Part shown: piece by piece, positions 8,835-19,037 of the stretch
Numbering within the stretch: the first letter of the stretch is position 1
How the letters are laid out: every line of letters begins with the position of its first letter
Origin: Phyllobacterium sp. T1293
GTDB taxonomy: Bacteria; Pseudomonadota; Alphaproteobacteria; Rhizobiales; Rhizobiaceae
Length of the DNA stretch: 64,000 nucleotides
NCBI RefSeq assembly: GCF_020731415.2
Contig: NZ_CP088273.1
Coordinates: 2,175,001 to 2,239,000 of the forward strand
Direction: 5' to 3'
Translations under genes and position numbers: made by a program
The notes under the pieces: generated by a model
Databases searched by the model: none
Told to the model about the DNA's origin: nothing
Seen by the model: only the letters and a program-made list of their open reading frames with translations

Positions 8835-9314
8835 TCAATTCAGGCGGGATTTGACTTCGCTCAGCGACGACTTGAACAGGTCTGCCGATGTCTTGGCATC
8901 AACCTTGTCCTTCAGGAGGCGGCTGGCGGCGGCAACAGCGATATCAACTGCCGAAGCGCGAACTTCGTTGACTGCCTCTGTCTCGGCCTGGGCGATCTTC
9001 TGCTCGGCGAGCTTGTTGCGGCGGGCAACATATTCCTCGGTCTTCTGCTTGGTTTCCTCAAGGATGGCGTGGGCTTCGCGCTGCGCTGCGGCAACGATCT
9101 CGCCAGCTTCCTTTTCGGCTTCCTTGCGCTTGCGCTGATATTCAGCCAGCAGGGACTGTGCCTCTTCGCGCAGGCGACGGGCTTCTTCCAGCTCGTCGCG
9201 GATACGGTCAGCGCGGCCATCAAGCGACTTGCCGACAGTGCCCGGAACCTTCAGGTAAACCAGCAGTGCCAGGAAAATGACCAGACCAACCAGAGCCCAA
9301 AATGTTGCGTCCAT
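8835..9314 (-). CDS. atpF: F0F1 ATP synthase subunit b
   Basis: Peripheral stalk subunit joining F0 to F1 in the inner membrane. The 159-residue protein has one N-terminal membrane span (about residues 5-20, FWALVGLVIFLALLVYL) and then a long charged coiled coil rich in E, K, R and A up to the C-terminus, as expected. It is the last gene of the operon, 11 bases after the b' gene, and a strong terminator follows. The a, c, b', b order without F1 genes is the alphaproteobacterial arrangement. Confidence 0.95.
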   Translation of the reverse strand: MDATFWALVGLVIFLALLVYLKVPGTVGKSLDGRADRIRDELEEARRLREEAQSLLAEYQRKRKEAEKEAGEIVAAAQREAHAILEETKQKTEEYVARRNKLAEQKIAQAETEAVNEVRASAVDIAVAAASRLLKDKVDAKTSADLFKSSLSEVKSRLN

Positions 9315-9325
9315 GATGGTTCTCC

Positions 9326-9952
9326 TTAGCCGCGCACGGCTTTGACCGCAGCGGTAACACTTGCCTTGTCGACAGTTCCACCCACGATCTTCTTGACGAT
9401 TTCTGTCGCCGTTTCTTCGGCGATAGCACCGACGCCAGCCATTGCCTTGTCCTTGATGGATGCAATGCTTGCTTCGGCATCAGCCAGCTTCTTTTCCAGG
9501 GCAGCAGATATTTGTGCAGTTTCTGCATCCGCCTTTGCCTTGGATTCGTCACGGGCCGTCTGGGCAATGCTGCCAGCCTTTTGCTTGGCTTCAGCAAGTT
9601 CCTGTTCGTAGGCGGCCAGCGCCTCATCCGATTCCTGCTTCATGCGGGCAGCCTGATCAAGATCGGTGGCGATACGATCGCGGCGCGTCTCGATGATGCC
9701 GCCGATACGCGGCAGAACCACGCGCGACAGGAACAGATAGAAAAATGCAAATGTCAGTGCCAGCCAGAGCAGCTGTGAAGCAAAGTGGCTGGAGTCAAAG
9801 GGCGGGAAAACACCTTTATGCGCCACACCCGTTTCGGAGTGGGTCGCGGTACCGTGAGCATCAGGCGCGGCACCCGGTGCAGCCGTTTCGGCATGCGCAG
9901 GTGTCTCGTTCTGAGCGGTTGTGGATGCGGCTTGAGCCGAAGACACAAACAT
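9326..9952 (-). CDS. atpF2: F0F1 ATP synthase subunit b'
   Basis: Second peripheral stalk subunit, found in photosynthetic and related alphaproteobacteria, pairing with b as a heterodimer. It begins [10 protein letters not shown] and has an acidic, alanine-rich N-terminal extension, then a membrane span at [20 protein letters not shown] followed by [29 protein letters not shown] coiled coil. I chose the ATG at 9952 because AAGGGG lies seven bases upstream; an in-frame start at 9976 adds eight residues. The resemblance to the Brucella protein is strong from memory. Confidence 0.93.
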   Translation of the reverse strand: MFVSSAQAASTTAQNETPAHAETAAPGAAPDAHGTATHSETGVAHKGVFPPFDSSHFASQLLWLALTFAFFYLFLSRVVLPRIGGIIETRRDRIATDLDQAARMKQESDEALAAYEQELAEAKQKAGSIAQTARDESKAKADAETAQISAALEKKLADAEASIASIKDKAMAGVGAIAEETATEIVKKIVGGTVDKASVTAAVKAVRG

Positions 9953-10046
9953 ATGTTGTCCCCTTGGTTCGGGCATTTCCCGAGCTACTGACTATAAATA
10001 TTATACTGGCCGCGCAAAGCGCAGCCAGTATTGGGTTGTTTGCTGA

Positions 10047-10274
10047 TTAAACAGCGAACAGAAGCAGCAGAGCGATGAGCAGCGAGAAGATGCCCAGAGC
10101 TTCGGTAACGGCGAAGCCGAATACCAGACGGCCGAACTGGCCATCAGCTGCGGATGGGTTGCGCAATGCACCGGAGAGGTAGCTGCCGAAAATGTTGCCA
10201 AGGCCGAGGGCCGTTCCGGCCATACCAAAGCAGGCGAGACCTGCACCGATGTACTTTGCTGCTACGGGATCCAT
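10047..10274 (-). CDS. atpE: F0F1 ATP synthase subunit c
   Basis: Proteolipid that forms the rotating c-ring. The 75 residues make two hydrophobic helices joined by a polar loop with RNPSA. The essential proton-carrying carboxylate is E58 in FAVTEALG, and glycine-rich packing residues ([11 protein letters not shown]) lie in helix 1. An AAGGAG-type site precedes the ATG. It lies between atpB and the b' gene. Confidence 0.97.
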   Translation of the reverse strand: MDPVAAKYIGAGLACFGMAGTALGLGNIFGSYLSGALRNPSAADGQFGRLVFGFAVTEALGIFSLLIALLLLFAV

Positions 10275-10345
10275 GTTAAACTCCTTTGGATAGAATAGTC
10301 ATTGATAGATTGCGTTTGGCGGAGCACCGCCGGCGAAGTTCTTTC

Positions 10346-11098
10346 TTAGTGACCGCCAGGATGCACTGCGTCATTCAGGTACATGCATGCCAGCACCGTG
10401 AAGACGTAGGCCTGCAGGAAAGCCACCAGGAATTCGAGACCGGTCAGGGCGACCGTCATGGCGAGCGGCAGAATCGCGCCGCCGACACCGGCAGCTCCGA
10501 ACGCGCTCAGCGACACCACGAAACCAGCAAAGACTTTTAGCGTAATGTGGCCAGCAAGCATGTTGGCGAAAAGACGAACTGAAAGGCTGATCGGGCGGGA
10601 TAGGAAGGAAATGATCTCGATGGGTACCACGAGAATCAGCAGCGGTGCCGGCACGCCGGATGGTACGAAAACACCGAGGAATTTGAAGCCGTGCTTGGCA
10701 AAGCCGTAAACGAGAACCGTGCCGATAACGAGGATCGCAAGGGCGAATGTCACGATAATCTGGCTGGTGATCGTATAGAAATAGGGGAACATGCCAAGCA
10801 TGTTGGCGGTGAGCACGAACATGAAAAGCGAGAAAACAAACGGGAAGAACTTCATCCCGGCAGTACCGGCCGAATCACGCAGCGTTGATGCCACGAATTC
10901 ATAGGCCATCTCGGAAACCGACTGCAGACGGGTCGGGATCAGGCCGCGATTGGATGAGGTGAGATAAAGAAACGCCGATGCCACCGCAACCGTCGCAACC
11001 ATGAAGGCTGACGAATTGGTGAAGGACAGATCAATTCCACCGACATCAATGGGAATCCATCGTGCAATCTGGAATTGATGGATCGGATCGTTGGCCAC
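10346..11098 (-). CDS. atpB: F0F1 ATP synthase subunit a
   Basis: Integral membrane stator that forms the two proton half-channels against the c-ring. The 250-residue protein has about five or six hydrophobic segments. The essential arginine lies in [13 protein letters not shown], and the C-terminal helix [16 protein letters not shown] is typical. It is the second gene of the operon, 35 bases after atpI and 71 bases before atpE. Confidence 0.96.
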   Translation of the reverse strand: MANDPIHQFQIARWIPIDVGGIDLSFTNSSAFMVATVAVASAFLYLTSSNRGLIPTRLQSVSEMAYEFVASTLRDSAGTAGMKFFPFVFSLFMFVLTANMLGMFPYFYTITSQIIVTFALAILVIGTVLVYGFAKHGFKFLGVFVPSGVPAPLLILVVPIEIISFLSRPISLSVRLFANMLAGHITLKVFAGFVVSLSAFGAAGVGGAILPLAMTVALTGLEFLVAFLQAYVFTVLACMYLNDAVHPGGH

Positions 11099-11133
11099 GC
11101 TAACCTCGTCTATATCGTTCCATGCCCGCAGGC

Positions 11134-11550
11134 TTATTCCGGTTTCTCACGGTCCTTGCTCTCGTCAAGCTCAAAACCGCGGTTCTCCGCCACACGTCCT
11201 GCAGAGCGCAGGATGTTCAGCGTTCCGGCACAAAAACCCAGAAGGAGCAGAATAATCAGCCCCCAGGGTGAAGTACCCAAAAATCGGTCAGCTAACCAGC
11301 CCAACCCCGCACCAACCAGAACGCCCGCGATAAATTCGCTCGACAATTTCATGGCCTGCGCGACACCGGAGGCGGCCCCCGTCCCCTCGTCCTTCGAACT
11401 GGCCTTCCGGCCCACCCCTTTTGAAGCAAGCTTTGCTTCAAGATCGCGGCGGCGGTTTTCCAGCTCGACTGAAGTCAGCGGCTTTCCAGCATCCGGCGTA
11501 TTACCGACAGAACCTGACTGATCGGGTTCATTTCCCGTGGTCAATGGCAT
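11134..11550 (-). CDS. atpI: ATP synthase accessory protein AtpI/AtpZ
   Basis: Small membrane protein that heads the F0 operon and is thought to help c-ring assembly or Mg2+ supply. The first 70 residues are hydrophilic ([14 protein letters not shown]), followed by two membrane spans: [20 protein letters not shown] and [19 protein letters not shown]. The start is uncertain: ATG 11550 has AAAGGAC almost touching it, and a GTG at 11580 would add ten residues without a ribosome site. Confidence 0.85.
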   Translation of the reverse strand: MPLTTGNEPDQSGSVGNTPDAGKPLTSVELENRRRDLEAKLASKGVGRKASSKDEGTGAASGVAQAMKLSSEFIAGVLVGAGLGWLADRFLGTSPWGLIILLLLGFCAGTLNILRSAGRVAENRGFELDESKDREKPE

Positions 11551-11945
11551 GTCCTTTACACGCTGAATGCAGGGCTTCACCCCCGCTTCGAAGTCGCGCG
11601 CAACATATTGTTACGATCCTCGCTAGTCAAGGCGCAGAAGCAGGACTCTTAAAGGTAATTTTCGCGGGAAATATCAATACCTTAGGTAAATATGACTTTA
11701 TGTCTCACCTCTGAGGCCAAGAATCGCCCGCGAATCCTGTGGATGAGGCACGCAATAGACAGACATCTGGAAGCAAATCCGGTCGGGCGATGAAGCAGAT
11801 TCCGATCGCTCAAAACAGCCGGGCGCAACCCTGCGTTTCTTGCGGCTCGAGGCAAACCAAACAATAAAGGACAATGCATGAATACATTTTGAGGGCAAAG
11901 CAGAAAATACCGATCCAGCCGGTGTATCGGGACGATGGGCCTCCC

Positions 11946-11999
11946 CCATCAGAACAATCCAAAAAAATCGCGTCGATTTTTCTGGATTGTTCTTGATGG
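11946..11999. repeat. Long near-perfect inverted repeat
   Basis: The left arm (11946-11970) and right arm (11974-11999) pair over about 25 bp with one mismatch and one bulged base, around a three-base CGT loop. The arms are AT-rich, with GAACAATCCA at the core. No U-tract follows on either side, so it is not an ordinary terminator. Confidence 0.75.
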
Positions 12000-12069
12000 C
12001 AATGGCCTTGCCCTCAAACTTGGAGGTGAACTATGTGGTATCTGCCATTTAGTATCACCCTGATATTGA

Positions 12070-12107
12070 AAAGAACCCGGACCAGTTGGTCGCTGACAAT
12101 CCGGGTT
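12070..12107 (-). terminator. Terminator-like hairpin after the SleB-type gene
   Basis: On the minus strand GAACCCGGA pairs with TCCGGGTTC over nine bases across an 18-base loop and is followed by TTTTC. It lies about 90 bases past the stop of the cell wall hydrolase gene. Confidence 0.6.
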
Positions 12108-12198
12108 CAATTCACATAACAGGAAGGAGGGGTGGGCGAGAGCCTGCCCCTCACTCCAAGAACAATAATAGCAGCTTTTGCTCAGCTTCCAAGGGGTA

Positions 12199-13389
12199 TC
12201 AAATCCAACCACCGCCATAGGTGCGGTAGAATACGTGCTGGCCGATCTTGTCGACCCGTTTCATCGTGCGCGCCCAGTTCGGACGAACATAGATAGCATG
12301 ATAATGGGTCGCGGAACCAACTTCCGGCAGGAAAATACGCCCTGCCGTGACAGCCATGGCGATCTCCTGCGCCATTTTCCAATATCTTGGCTCTGTTACC
12401 ACCAGTTTGCGGCCTTCACAGGCGAAGGAGAACTGGCAACGATTGATCCAGTCATCGTTCTGGTAGACGACGCCGCAAATGGTCTTGGGATAAGCAGGGT
12501 TGCGGACGCGATTGAGAATAACCTGTGCAACGGCGGCCTGACCTTTGAGGCTCTCGCTTCTTGCCTCAAAATAAATGCCTGTCGCCAGGCATTTTTGTTC
12601 TTCCTTGGTGAAAACAACGGGGGGCAGCGGTGATGCCAGCCAGGCATGGTCGCCTGCGCCAAGTTGCGGAATGAACCGGCCGGGCTGCTTTGGCTCGTTA
12701 AGAATGTTGTCGAAGGGCGACGTCTTGGCATAATCGGGTTGAGCCGGAGCATAGCCGAGCGCCAGGACATCCGGTGTGTTGCTGGTAATCAGGCTTGCCA
12801 GCATTGGCGAGACCTGCGGGTCAGCCTTGGCGGGGGCGCGATTATGAAAAGCCAGCGCAATCTGGATTTCCTTGCCGGCGATTTTCGGTTTGGCGAAGGC
12901 CATCTCGACCTCAACGCCGTGGGTCGGGCGGATCAGCATGCTTGAACGCTGCAGGATCGAACCCGCGCTGAATGCCTTTGGCGGCGCTTTCTTGCTGATG
13001 GTGACGATACGTCCCTGCTTTTCAGCGCGGTTGATACGTTCTTCATCGGGCGTTGCGCCGGGAGATTTCTGGGTGCCGTTGACAACGACAGGGCCAATGC
13101 CCGGAACATTGACACCACTTGCCGGAATGCCTGACGTGATGGCCCTGTCATCAACAAAGGTCATATTGGCCTTCTGGATGGAACCGGCAGGCGAATTTTC
13201 CAGATAGGCAGTCCAGCGCCCTTTGCCGGATTCGACGCCCGACAACATGCTGGCCATATCCTGATATGCAATGACGGTCGGCGAGAATAGATAAATCGCC
13301 GTGCCGATGACCACCGGACCGATGAAATTCCTGTTTGTCCGATTCTTTCGCCGGGAACTCGATGCCCGAAAAAACTCAGAGAAACGCAC
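12199..13389 (-). CDS. SleB-type cell wall hydrolase (Hydrolase_2 domain)
   Basis: Predicted inner-membrane-anchored peptidoglycan hydrolase of 396 residues. A basic N-terminus precedes one membrane span (FIGPVVIGTAIYLFSPTVIAY), then a long variable periplasmic linker. The C-terminal 140 residues form the SleB-like domain with the conserved E in IYFEARSE, QAAVAQVILNRV and CQFSFACEG. The start is not certain: GTG 13389 gives a natural N-terminus (MRFSEFF), while an upstream TTG at 13428 adds 13 residues. The bond cleaved is not shown by the sequence. Confidence 0.82.
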   Translation of the reverse strand: MRFSEFFRASSSRRKNRTNRNFIGPVVIGTAIYLFSPTVIAYQDMASMLSGVESGKGRWTAYLENSPAGSIQKANMTFVDDRAITSGIPASGVNVPGIGPVVVNGTQKSPGATPDEERINRAEKQGRIVTISKKAPPKAFSAGSILQRSSMLIRPTHGVEVEMAFAKPKIAGKEIQIALAFHNRAPAKADPQVSPMLASLITSNTPDVLALGYAPAQPDYAKTSPFDNILNEPKQPGRFIPQLGAGDHAWLASPLPPVVFTKEEQKCLATGIYFEARSESLKGQAAVAQVILNRVRNPAYPKTICGVVYQNDDWINRCQFSFACEGRKLVVTEPRYWKMAQEIAMAVTAGRIFLPEVGSATHYHAIYVRPNWARTMKRVDKIGQHVFYRTYGGGWI

Positions 13390-13515
13390 GCGAATACCCC
13401 ACTCACAACCGAACAATACTGGTTGCAAAAATGAAGCATTAACCTTGATGGAGAGTTAACGATCGCCGCAAAAAGAACGTAGCGGGTTGTGTTGTGCGGG
13501 CCGCCTCAAATGCAA

Positions 13516-13544
13516 ACCGCCCTCGTGCAGGACACGAAGGCGGT
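13516..13544 (-). terminator. Terminator after der
   Basis: ACCGCCTTCGTG and CACGAGGGCGGT on the minus strand form a 12-bp hairpin with G-U pairs, 23 bases after the der stop, followed by TTTGCATTT. Confidence 0.7.
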
Positions 13545-13567
13545 AAAATTCGTTGCGTCGAAAGTTT

Positions 13568-15040
13568 TCAGCGCTTCTTTTTTGCGCGCCCGGCAAACGG
13601 GTTGTCTGACGTGCGCAAGACCACACGCAGCGGCACACCGGGCATCTCGAATGTCTCGCGCAGACCATTTGTCAGGTAGCGAACATAGGATGTCGGGAAC
13701 GCCTCGGGGCGCGAGCACGAGATGACAAAGCCCGGCGGACGGGTTTTCACCTGCGTGATGTATTTGATCTTGAGACGGCGACCAGCCACAGCCGGCGGCG
13801 GATGATGGGTCGTCACACCTTCCATCCAGCGGTTGAGACGCCCGGTGGAAATGCGGCGGTTCCAGATTTCATCGGTGGTCGCCACTGCAGCCATCAACTT
13901 GTCGATACCCTGATTGCGCTCGCCCGAGATCGGCACGGCGCGAATACCACGAATTTGCGGCAGCAGCCGTTCAGTCTTTTCACGCAGATCAGCCAGAACC
14001 ATCTGGCGGTTTTCCACCAGATCCCATTTGTTGAAGGCGATAATCGGCGCACGGCCTTCACGGATAATCAGATCGGCAATCTGCAAATCCTGCTTCTCGA
14101 AGGGGATCGTCGCATCAAGCACGATGATGACCACCTCGGCAAAGCGGATGGCGCGCAATGCATCGCCCACGGAAAGCTTTTCGAGCTTGCCCTGAACGCG
14201 CGATTTGCGGCGCAAACCTGCGGTGTCAAACAGCTTGATCTTCCGGCCATTCCATTCCCAGTCAACGGAAATGGAATCGCGCGTGATACCGGCCTCCGGT
14301 CCAGTCAGCAGACGGTCCTCACCCAGCATCGTGTTGACGAGTGTTGATTTACCGGCGTTCGGGCGACCAACAATGGCAATGCGCAGCGGCTTGGTGGAAT
14401 CATAGGCTGGAATGTCTTCGGCATCCGGGTCGTCGATATCATCGCCGATCAGATCGTCTTTTGGACCAGCCACTGCCGGAATGGTGACAGCGACAGCATC
14501 GCTGACAGGGTCTTTGATCTCGTATTCATCCGGGAAAACGCGCTCTTCGCCCATGGCGGCGACAATCACATCACGCAGATCCGGAAAGCCCTGCCCGTGC
14601 TCCGCTGAAATCGGGCATGGTTCGCCCAGACCAAGCTGATAGGAATCATACATGCCGGATTCGGCGCCGCGCGCCTCGGCCTTGTTGGCAACCAGAATAA
14701 CCGGCTTGCTCGAGCGGCGGACGAGATCGGCGAAAGTCACATCGGCAGGCGTGATGCCCGCTTTTGCATCGACAATAAACAGAATGAGATCAGCTTCGCC
14801 AATCGCCAGTTCCGTCTGCGCGCGCATACGACCTTCCAGCGAATCGCTGGCAACTTCTTCAAGACCGGCGGTGTCGATAACATCGAACTTCAGGTCATAA
14901 AGCTTGGCGGCATGAACGCGGCGGTCGCGCGTTACGCCCGGCAGATCATCCACCAGCGCGATCTTGCGACCGACAAGCCTGTTGAACAGGGTGGACTTAC
15001 CGACATTCGGACGGCCGATAATGGCGAGGGTGAAACTCAA
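13568..15040 (-). CDS. der: Ribosome biogenesis GTPase Der
   Basis: Essential tandem GTPase needed for assembly of the 50S subunit. Two G domains are plain: GRPNVGKST (about residues 8-16) with DTAGLEE and NKAE, and GRPNAGKST (about 211-219) with DTAGLRRKS and NKWD. The C-terminal KH-like domain and a basic RAKKKR tail complete 490 residues, the normal length. The gene follows the TPR protein with a 17-base gap on the same strand, a common pairing in alphaproteobacteria. Confidence 0.97.
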   Translation of the reverse strand: MSFTLAIIGRPNVGKSTLFNRLVGRKIALVDDLPGVTRDRRVHAAKLYDLKFDVIDTAGLEEVASDSLEGRMRAQTELAIGEADLILFIVDAKAGITPADVTFADLVRRSSKPVILVANKAEARGAESGMYDSYQLGLGEPCPISAEHGQGFPDLRDVIVAAMGEERVFPDEYEIKDPVSDAVAVTIPAVAGPKDDLIGDDIDDPDAEDIPAYDSTKPLRIAIVGRPNAGKSTLVNTMLGEDRLLTGPEAGITRDSISVDWEWNGRKIKLFDTAGLRRKSRVQGKLEKLSVGDALRAIRFAEVVIIVLDATIPFEKQDLQIADLIIREGRAPIIAFNKWDLVENRQMVLADLREKTERLLPQIRGIRAVPISGERNQGIDKLMAAVATTDEIWNRRISTGRLNRWMEGVTTHHPPPAVAGRRLKIKYITQVKTRPPGFVISCSRPEAFPTSYVRYLTNGLRETFEMPGVPLRVVLRTSDNPFAGRAKKKR

Positions 15041-15057
15041 AGACTCAAATTCCTGTG

Positions 15058-15738
15058 TTAACCGGCTGCAGCAGCAGGTGCTGCGCCAGTGCTGCGAAGC
15101 ATGTCGAGCATTGTGTCGGCAAACTGGCGAATATTGGCGGGCGCTGCCTGATCATCGGAAATCTGCTTGAACAGCTTTTCCGCGTCCGCGCCGCGACCGG
15201 CTTTCCATGCGGCAAGGCCAAGAGCCTCCCGAGCGGTATGGCGCATTGGATTGCTGCTTGATGACAGGGATTCGACCCGGCTTGCAACATCATCATAGGT
15301 GCCCGTATCGAGAAGCAGCAATGCAGCACGCAGCTTTGCCAGATCGCGAATGGACTGGGGAACGGACGTATCGGCAGAAACCTTGTCAAAGGCCGCAACA
15401 GCCGCCGCAGGATCACCCTTTTGCGCCTGCACACCGGCAGCGCGCATCCGCGCCAGCACCGGATAGGCGCCGTAACCAGTCTTCTCAAGTTCATCCAGTG
15501 TCTTCAACGCTTCGTCATTCTTGCCATCACGGACAAGGTTGAGCGCGGCGAGAAACTGATCGCCGGATTTCGAAGCCTGTTTTTCCGTCCAGTATTCATA
15601 AAAGGCGAAAACGCCCGTGCCGACGACAAGCGCAACAGCGGCGCCAATCAACAGGCCGCCAAACCGCTTCCAGAACGCCCGCATCTTGTCGGAGCGCAGT
15701 TCCTCATTTACCTCACGGAAAAAGCCGTCGTCAGTCAT
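15058..15738 (-). CDS. TPR-containing membrane protein (YfgM-like)
   Basis: A 226-residue protein with a short cytoplasmic N-terminus, one membrane span ([21 protein letters not shown], about 27-47) and a periplasmic or cytoplasmic domain built from tetratricopeptide-like helices. It matches the YfgM type, which in enterics works with BamB/PpiD and the SecYEG translocon and, as here, lies directly before der. The C-terminus is alanine-rich. The function in this organism is inferred from context only. Confidence 0.75.
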   Translation of the reverse strand: MTDDGFFREVNEELRSDKMRAFWKRFGGLLIGAAVALVVGTGVFAFYEYWTEKQASKSGDQFLAALNLVRDGKNDEALKTLDELEKTGYGAYPVLARMRAAGVQAQKGDPAAAVAAFDKVSADTSVPQSIRDLAKLRAALLLLDTGTYDDVASRVESLSSSSNPMRHTAREALGLAAWKAGRGADAEKLFKQISDDQAAPANIRQFADTMLDMLRSTGAAPAAAAG

Positions 15739-15891
15739 AGTGCCTCATTGGTGCCCTTGGGGGCCTGCCATTAAATGAATTGCAGATGCGCGAAGCAGCT
15801 TTCGCCACTCCGCGCATATAGTCAGAGCGCTTTTAGTCGGAAAATCCTTGAGATGTAAGGGCTAAGTGAAAAATAGCCCTTCGTCAGCTGT

Positions 15892-16473
15892 TTAAAGTGG
15901 TGATACGCCGATTAACCAGGCATGCAATTTCCACACAAACAGGATGTAGAGCACCACACCGGCGACAATGGCCATGATGTCGTTCGAGACTGGACCGGGC
16001 ACGATCACCGGTTGGGCAAAGCCAGCCCGTTGTTGCCGTTTGATCGCGATACGGTCAACCACGGCCCAAACGAGGAATGACAGAAACAGGATGAGCGATG
16101 CCAGATCGCCATTGGCCAGAAGATGGGCAAGTGCCCAGATTTTCACAGCAATCAACATGGGATGCTTGAGGATAGGCTTCAACTTGCCCGGCCTGAAATT
16201 GGAAATCATCAGCGAGATGAACGAAAACAGCATCAGGAGCAGGGTGATATGCTTCACCCAGACAGGCGGCTCATAGATAAACAGAGAATAGGGCCGCGCC
16301 AGAACATAACCCCATATGATGAGTACCAGCCCGACAAAGGAAATGGCCGAATAAAAACCTTTCCACTTGCCCTCGCCCCACGCAGCGATTTTGTCCAAGC
16401 GCCATTGTGGCGCAGCAATACGGACCGAATGAATTCCCAGAAAGACGACAATACCCAGAATCAAAACAAGCAT
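15892..16473 (-). CDS. NnrU family membrane protein
   Basis: Multi-span inner-membrane protein of 193 residues resembling NnrU, a protein linked to nitrite/nitric oxide reduction gene sets and distantly related to methyltransferase-like membrane proteins. Five or six hydrophobic helices are visible, with the loop FRPGKLKPILKHPMLIAVKIWALAHLLANGD, which carries the conserved HP and H of the family. I chose ATG 16473 because GGGGGAG lies six bases upstream. No denitrification gene is adjacent, so a role there is unsupported. Confidence 0.8.
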   Translation of the reverse strand: MLVLILGIVVFLGIHSVRIAAPQWRLDKIAAWGEGKWKGFYSAISFVGLVLIIWGYVLARPYSLFIYEPPVWVKHITLLLMLFSFISLMISNFRPGKLKPILKHPMLIAVKIWALAHLLANGDLASLILFLSFLVWAVVDRIAIKRQQRAGFAQPVIVPGPVSNDIMAIVAGVVLYILFVWKLHAWLIGVSPL

Positions 16474-16621
16474 GACCGCTCCCCCTTGGCTGGCGGCAGA
16501 GTATAGCGGCTTTAGAACAGTTCCAAGACGGGCGCTTGCGGTGGATCGACGCGTCCGATCATCGCCACAATTCACCTGTAGCGAGGGGTATCTCTCTCAT
16601 TGGTTGTGTTGTGCCTGCATT

Positions 16622-17659
16622 ATGCGTCTGATTTCCAGTATCATTGCTGCGTCCCTAGCCGTTTCGGTGTGCATTCCTGCTTATGCTGGTGATCCGGAAT
16701 TGCGTGGTTCCATGGGTAGCAAGCCGCAATATGTACTGATCTCTTTCGATAATTCGGGCAGCAATGCCCTGTGGGAGCGCAGCCGGGCGCTGGCCGAACG
16801 CTCCAATGCAAAGTTCACCTATTTTCTCTCCTGCGTGTTTCTGATCGACCGCAGCGACCGCAAATCCTATCAGGCACCGGGCGAAAGCTTTGGCCGCTCC
16901 AATATCGGCTATGCCGCGTCGAAGGATGATATTGCCAAGCGGCTCGACAATATCTGGCGGGCGCGCAATGAGGGCAACGAGATTGCCAGCCATGCCTGCG
17001 GCCATTTTGACGGACGCACATGGAGCAAGGCAGATTGGGAACGCGAGTTCACAACCTACAAGCAGGTGCTGCGCACGGCATGGGCAAAATATGGCAGCGA
17101 TCCGGAGCCGGAGGGCTGGAAGGCGTTTGTCGACAAGGAAGTGCGCGGCTTTCGCGCGCCCTATCTTTCCAGCAGCCCCGCTTTGCTGTCAGCCTTGAAG
17201 GATATGGGTTACGCCTTTGATGCCAGCAGCGTTTCCAAGGGTCCGGCGCTGCCTGTACATGCGGGCGGACTTTATCAGTTCGCATTGCCGACCATTAGCG
17301 AAGGCCCGGAACATCGGCCTGTTGTTGCCATGGACTACAATATGTTCGTGCGTCACTCCGGTGGTTTTGAGCGAGCGGATCATCTCAATGAATTTGAAAA
17401 CCGCGCCTATGATGCATTCAAGGGTGCGTTTGAGCGCCAGTACAAGGGCGAGCGCATCCCCTTTCAGATCGGCATTCACTTCACGCTGATGAATGGCGAT
17501 GCCTATTGGCGCGCACTGGAACGTTTTACTGCTGAAGTATGCACCAAGCCGGATGTCCGCTGCACGACCTATAGCGATTACCTAAGACAAACAGGCGCCG
17601 AAGCGCCTGTTGCAGTTGTTCCGGCAGCAAGCCGGAATGCAACGGGCAGCGGCATCTGA
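16622..17659 (+). CDS. Exported polysaccharide deacetylase-family protein
   Basis: NodB-homology protein of 345 residues with a signal peptide (1-22, ending AYA). The metal-site motif HACGH is present in NEIASHACGHFDG, and RAPY of motif 3 is in VRGFRAPYLSSS. Motif 1 reads SFDNSGS instead of TFDDG, so the first aspartate is kept but the second, a metal ligand, is asparagine. An upstream in-frame start at 16472 overlaps the NnrU gene and puts 50 atypical residues before the signal peptide, so I use ATG 16622. Substrate unknown. Confidence 0.78.
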   Translation: MRLISSIIAASLAVSVCIPAYAGDPELRGSMGSKPQYVLISFDNSGSNALWERSRALAERSNAKFTYFLSCVFLIDRSDRKSYQAPGESFGRSNIGYAASKDDIAKRLDNIWRARNEGNEIASHACGHFDGRTWSKADWEREFTTYKQVLRTAWAKYGSDPEPEGWKAFVDKEVRGFRAPYLSSSPALLSALKDMGYAFDASSVSKGPALPVHAGGLYQFALPTISEGPEHRPVVAMDYNMFVRHSGGFERADHLNEFENRAYDAFKGAFERQYKGERIPFQIGIHFTLMNGDAYWRALERFTAEVCTKPDVRCTTYSDYLRQTGAEAPVAVVPAASRNATGSGI

Positions 17660-17679
17660 CCGCCACCCGTTTTTTTGGC

Positions 17680-18930
17680 TTAGTGTTCGACACCTGTTTC
17701 CATGAAATGCTGATCGATGGTTGGCAGCGGTTCACCTTCCAATGTCGCTTCGAAGGCTCTCAAACGTTTATAGATAGAAATAAGCTCAACAATCGTGGGC
17801 CACGCAGTTACCAGATATTGGAATGAGTTGCTGACTTGGCTGAACGCAGTTGAAATCTGCTGCCAAAGCCCCATGGTCAATTTTCCAGCCACGATGCTTG
17901 GGATGAGAATGATATCAAGAATGAGCCCATCTGCCTGTCCATAAAAGCTTCTTGCAATGTTGAAATAGGCATAGTGGAAATAGAGCCGGAAATAGTTCTT
18001 CCGGACATTTCGGAAGAGTTCCGCGAGTGTTAAGGGCTCGGCACGTGTTTCATCATCCTCGCCAAACACCAGTTCCTTTCTATATGCCGCTTCCACACGC
18101 TGCTTTTTGAATTCCAGTCCAGGGAGCTTAATTCCGACAACTGCAAGCAGAAGAGTGCCGAGCAATGACCAAACGATCGACAAAACCACTAATGAATAAG
18201 GGATCTGCCCGATAATCGGAACTTCTGTGACATGGTGAGAAAGCTGTGCGAGCAAGGGCATAAACGCAATCAAATTCATCACGGCTTGAATGAGACTTAC
18301 ACCAAGCGCTTCAACTATCGTTGAAAAGCGCATTGTGTCTTCCTGAACACGCTGCGATGCACCTTCGATGTGGCGCAACTGGTTCCAGTGCTCCACATAA
18401 AACTCGTTCATCGCGGTACGCCAGCGGAATATATAATGGCTGGTAAAATAGGTGAAAATTACGCTCAACCCAATGGCAAGAAATGCAATCCCGGCAAACA
18501 ACCAATTTTGCCAATAAAACTCTGCCGCTGATACAGAGCCCGGCTTTGCAAACGCTTGTTGAAAGAAGTCCCAATAAGGGCCGCGCCAAGCGTTGATGGC
18601 AAGGTTTATCTGAACCGAAAAATAGGTATAAAATAGGATCAAGGCTGATCCAAGAACAGACCATCTTTGCCATCTATGTGGTGCATACCACATCCAAAAT
18701 GTAGCAAACACAGCAACGAAAGCTGCGAAGTAGATATAAAGCCAAAGGTATGGCTTGGATATAAATACCCCCACACCAATGATTGGCGGCGCGTTCGGAT
18801 CAGCTGGCGGCATACCGAAATAAGCACCTAGCTGTTCACCGGCAAATATCCAGAACAGGACCGCGAACAGCGACCAAAGGACTGCCGAGATAAAAAACAG
18901 CTTTGGCTTGGGGAAAAATGAGACAAACAC
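17680..18930 (-). CDS. bacA: SbmA/BacA family peptide transporter
   Basis: Proton-driven inner-membrane importer of peptides such as bleomycin and proline-rich antimicrobial peptides; in rhizobia and Brucella it matters for chronic host infection and very-long-chain fatty acids. The 416-residue protein shows the family motifs [32 protein letters not shown] and [18 protein letters not shown] [15 protein letters not shown] chose GTG 18930; an in-frame ATG at 18957 adds nine residues. The gene is visibly poorer in GC (about 45% in samples) than its neighbours. Confidence 0.92.
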   Translation of the reverse strand: MFVSFFPKPKLFFISAVLWSLFAVLFWIFAGEQLGAYFGMPPADPNAPPIIGVGVFISKPYLWLYIYFAAFVAVFATFWMWYAPHRWQRWSVLGSALILFYTYFSVQINLAINAWRGPYWDFFQQAFAKPGSVSAAEFYWQNWLFAGIAFLAIGLSVIFTYFTSHYIFRWRTAMNEFYVEHWNQLRHIEGASQRVQEDTMRFSTIVEALGVSLIQAVMNLIAFMPLLAQLSHHVTEVPIIGQIPYSLVVLSIVWSLLGTLLLAVVGIKLPGLEFKKQRVEAAYRKELVFGEDDETRAEPLTLAELFRNVRKNYFRLYFHYAYFNIARSFYGQADGLILDIILIPSIVAGKLTMGLWQQISTAFSQVSNSFQYLVTAWPTIVELISIYKRLRAFEATLEGEPLPTIDQHFMETGVEH

Positions 18931-19037
18931 GGTAGCAGGACCCTCGCATAAACACACAAATCAGGGTTGATTTGATGTGAGTCTACCACCAGGAATAGGG
19001 CAAAGGTTGTATGACAGCAATTAAATTGCTGTAATCT

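Larger units (their letters stand above)
11551..12198. other. Gene-free interval upstream of the atp operon
   Basis: About 650 bases with no credible protein frame. It should hold the atp promoter close to its left end. Visible structures are a very long hairpin (11946-11999), a surrounding 8-bp pair GAGGGCAA/TTGCCCTC (about 11891 and 12009), a terminator-like hairpin (12070-12107) and a GAGGGG/CCCCTC hairpin near 12125-12152. Confidence 0.6.
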
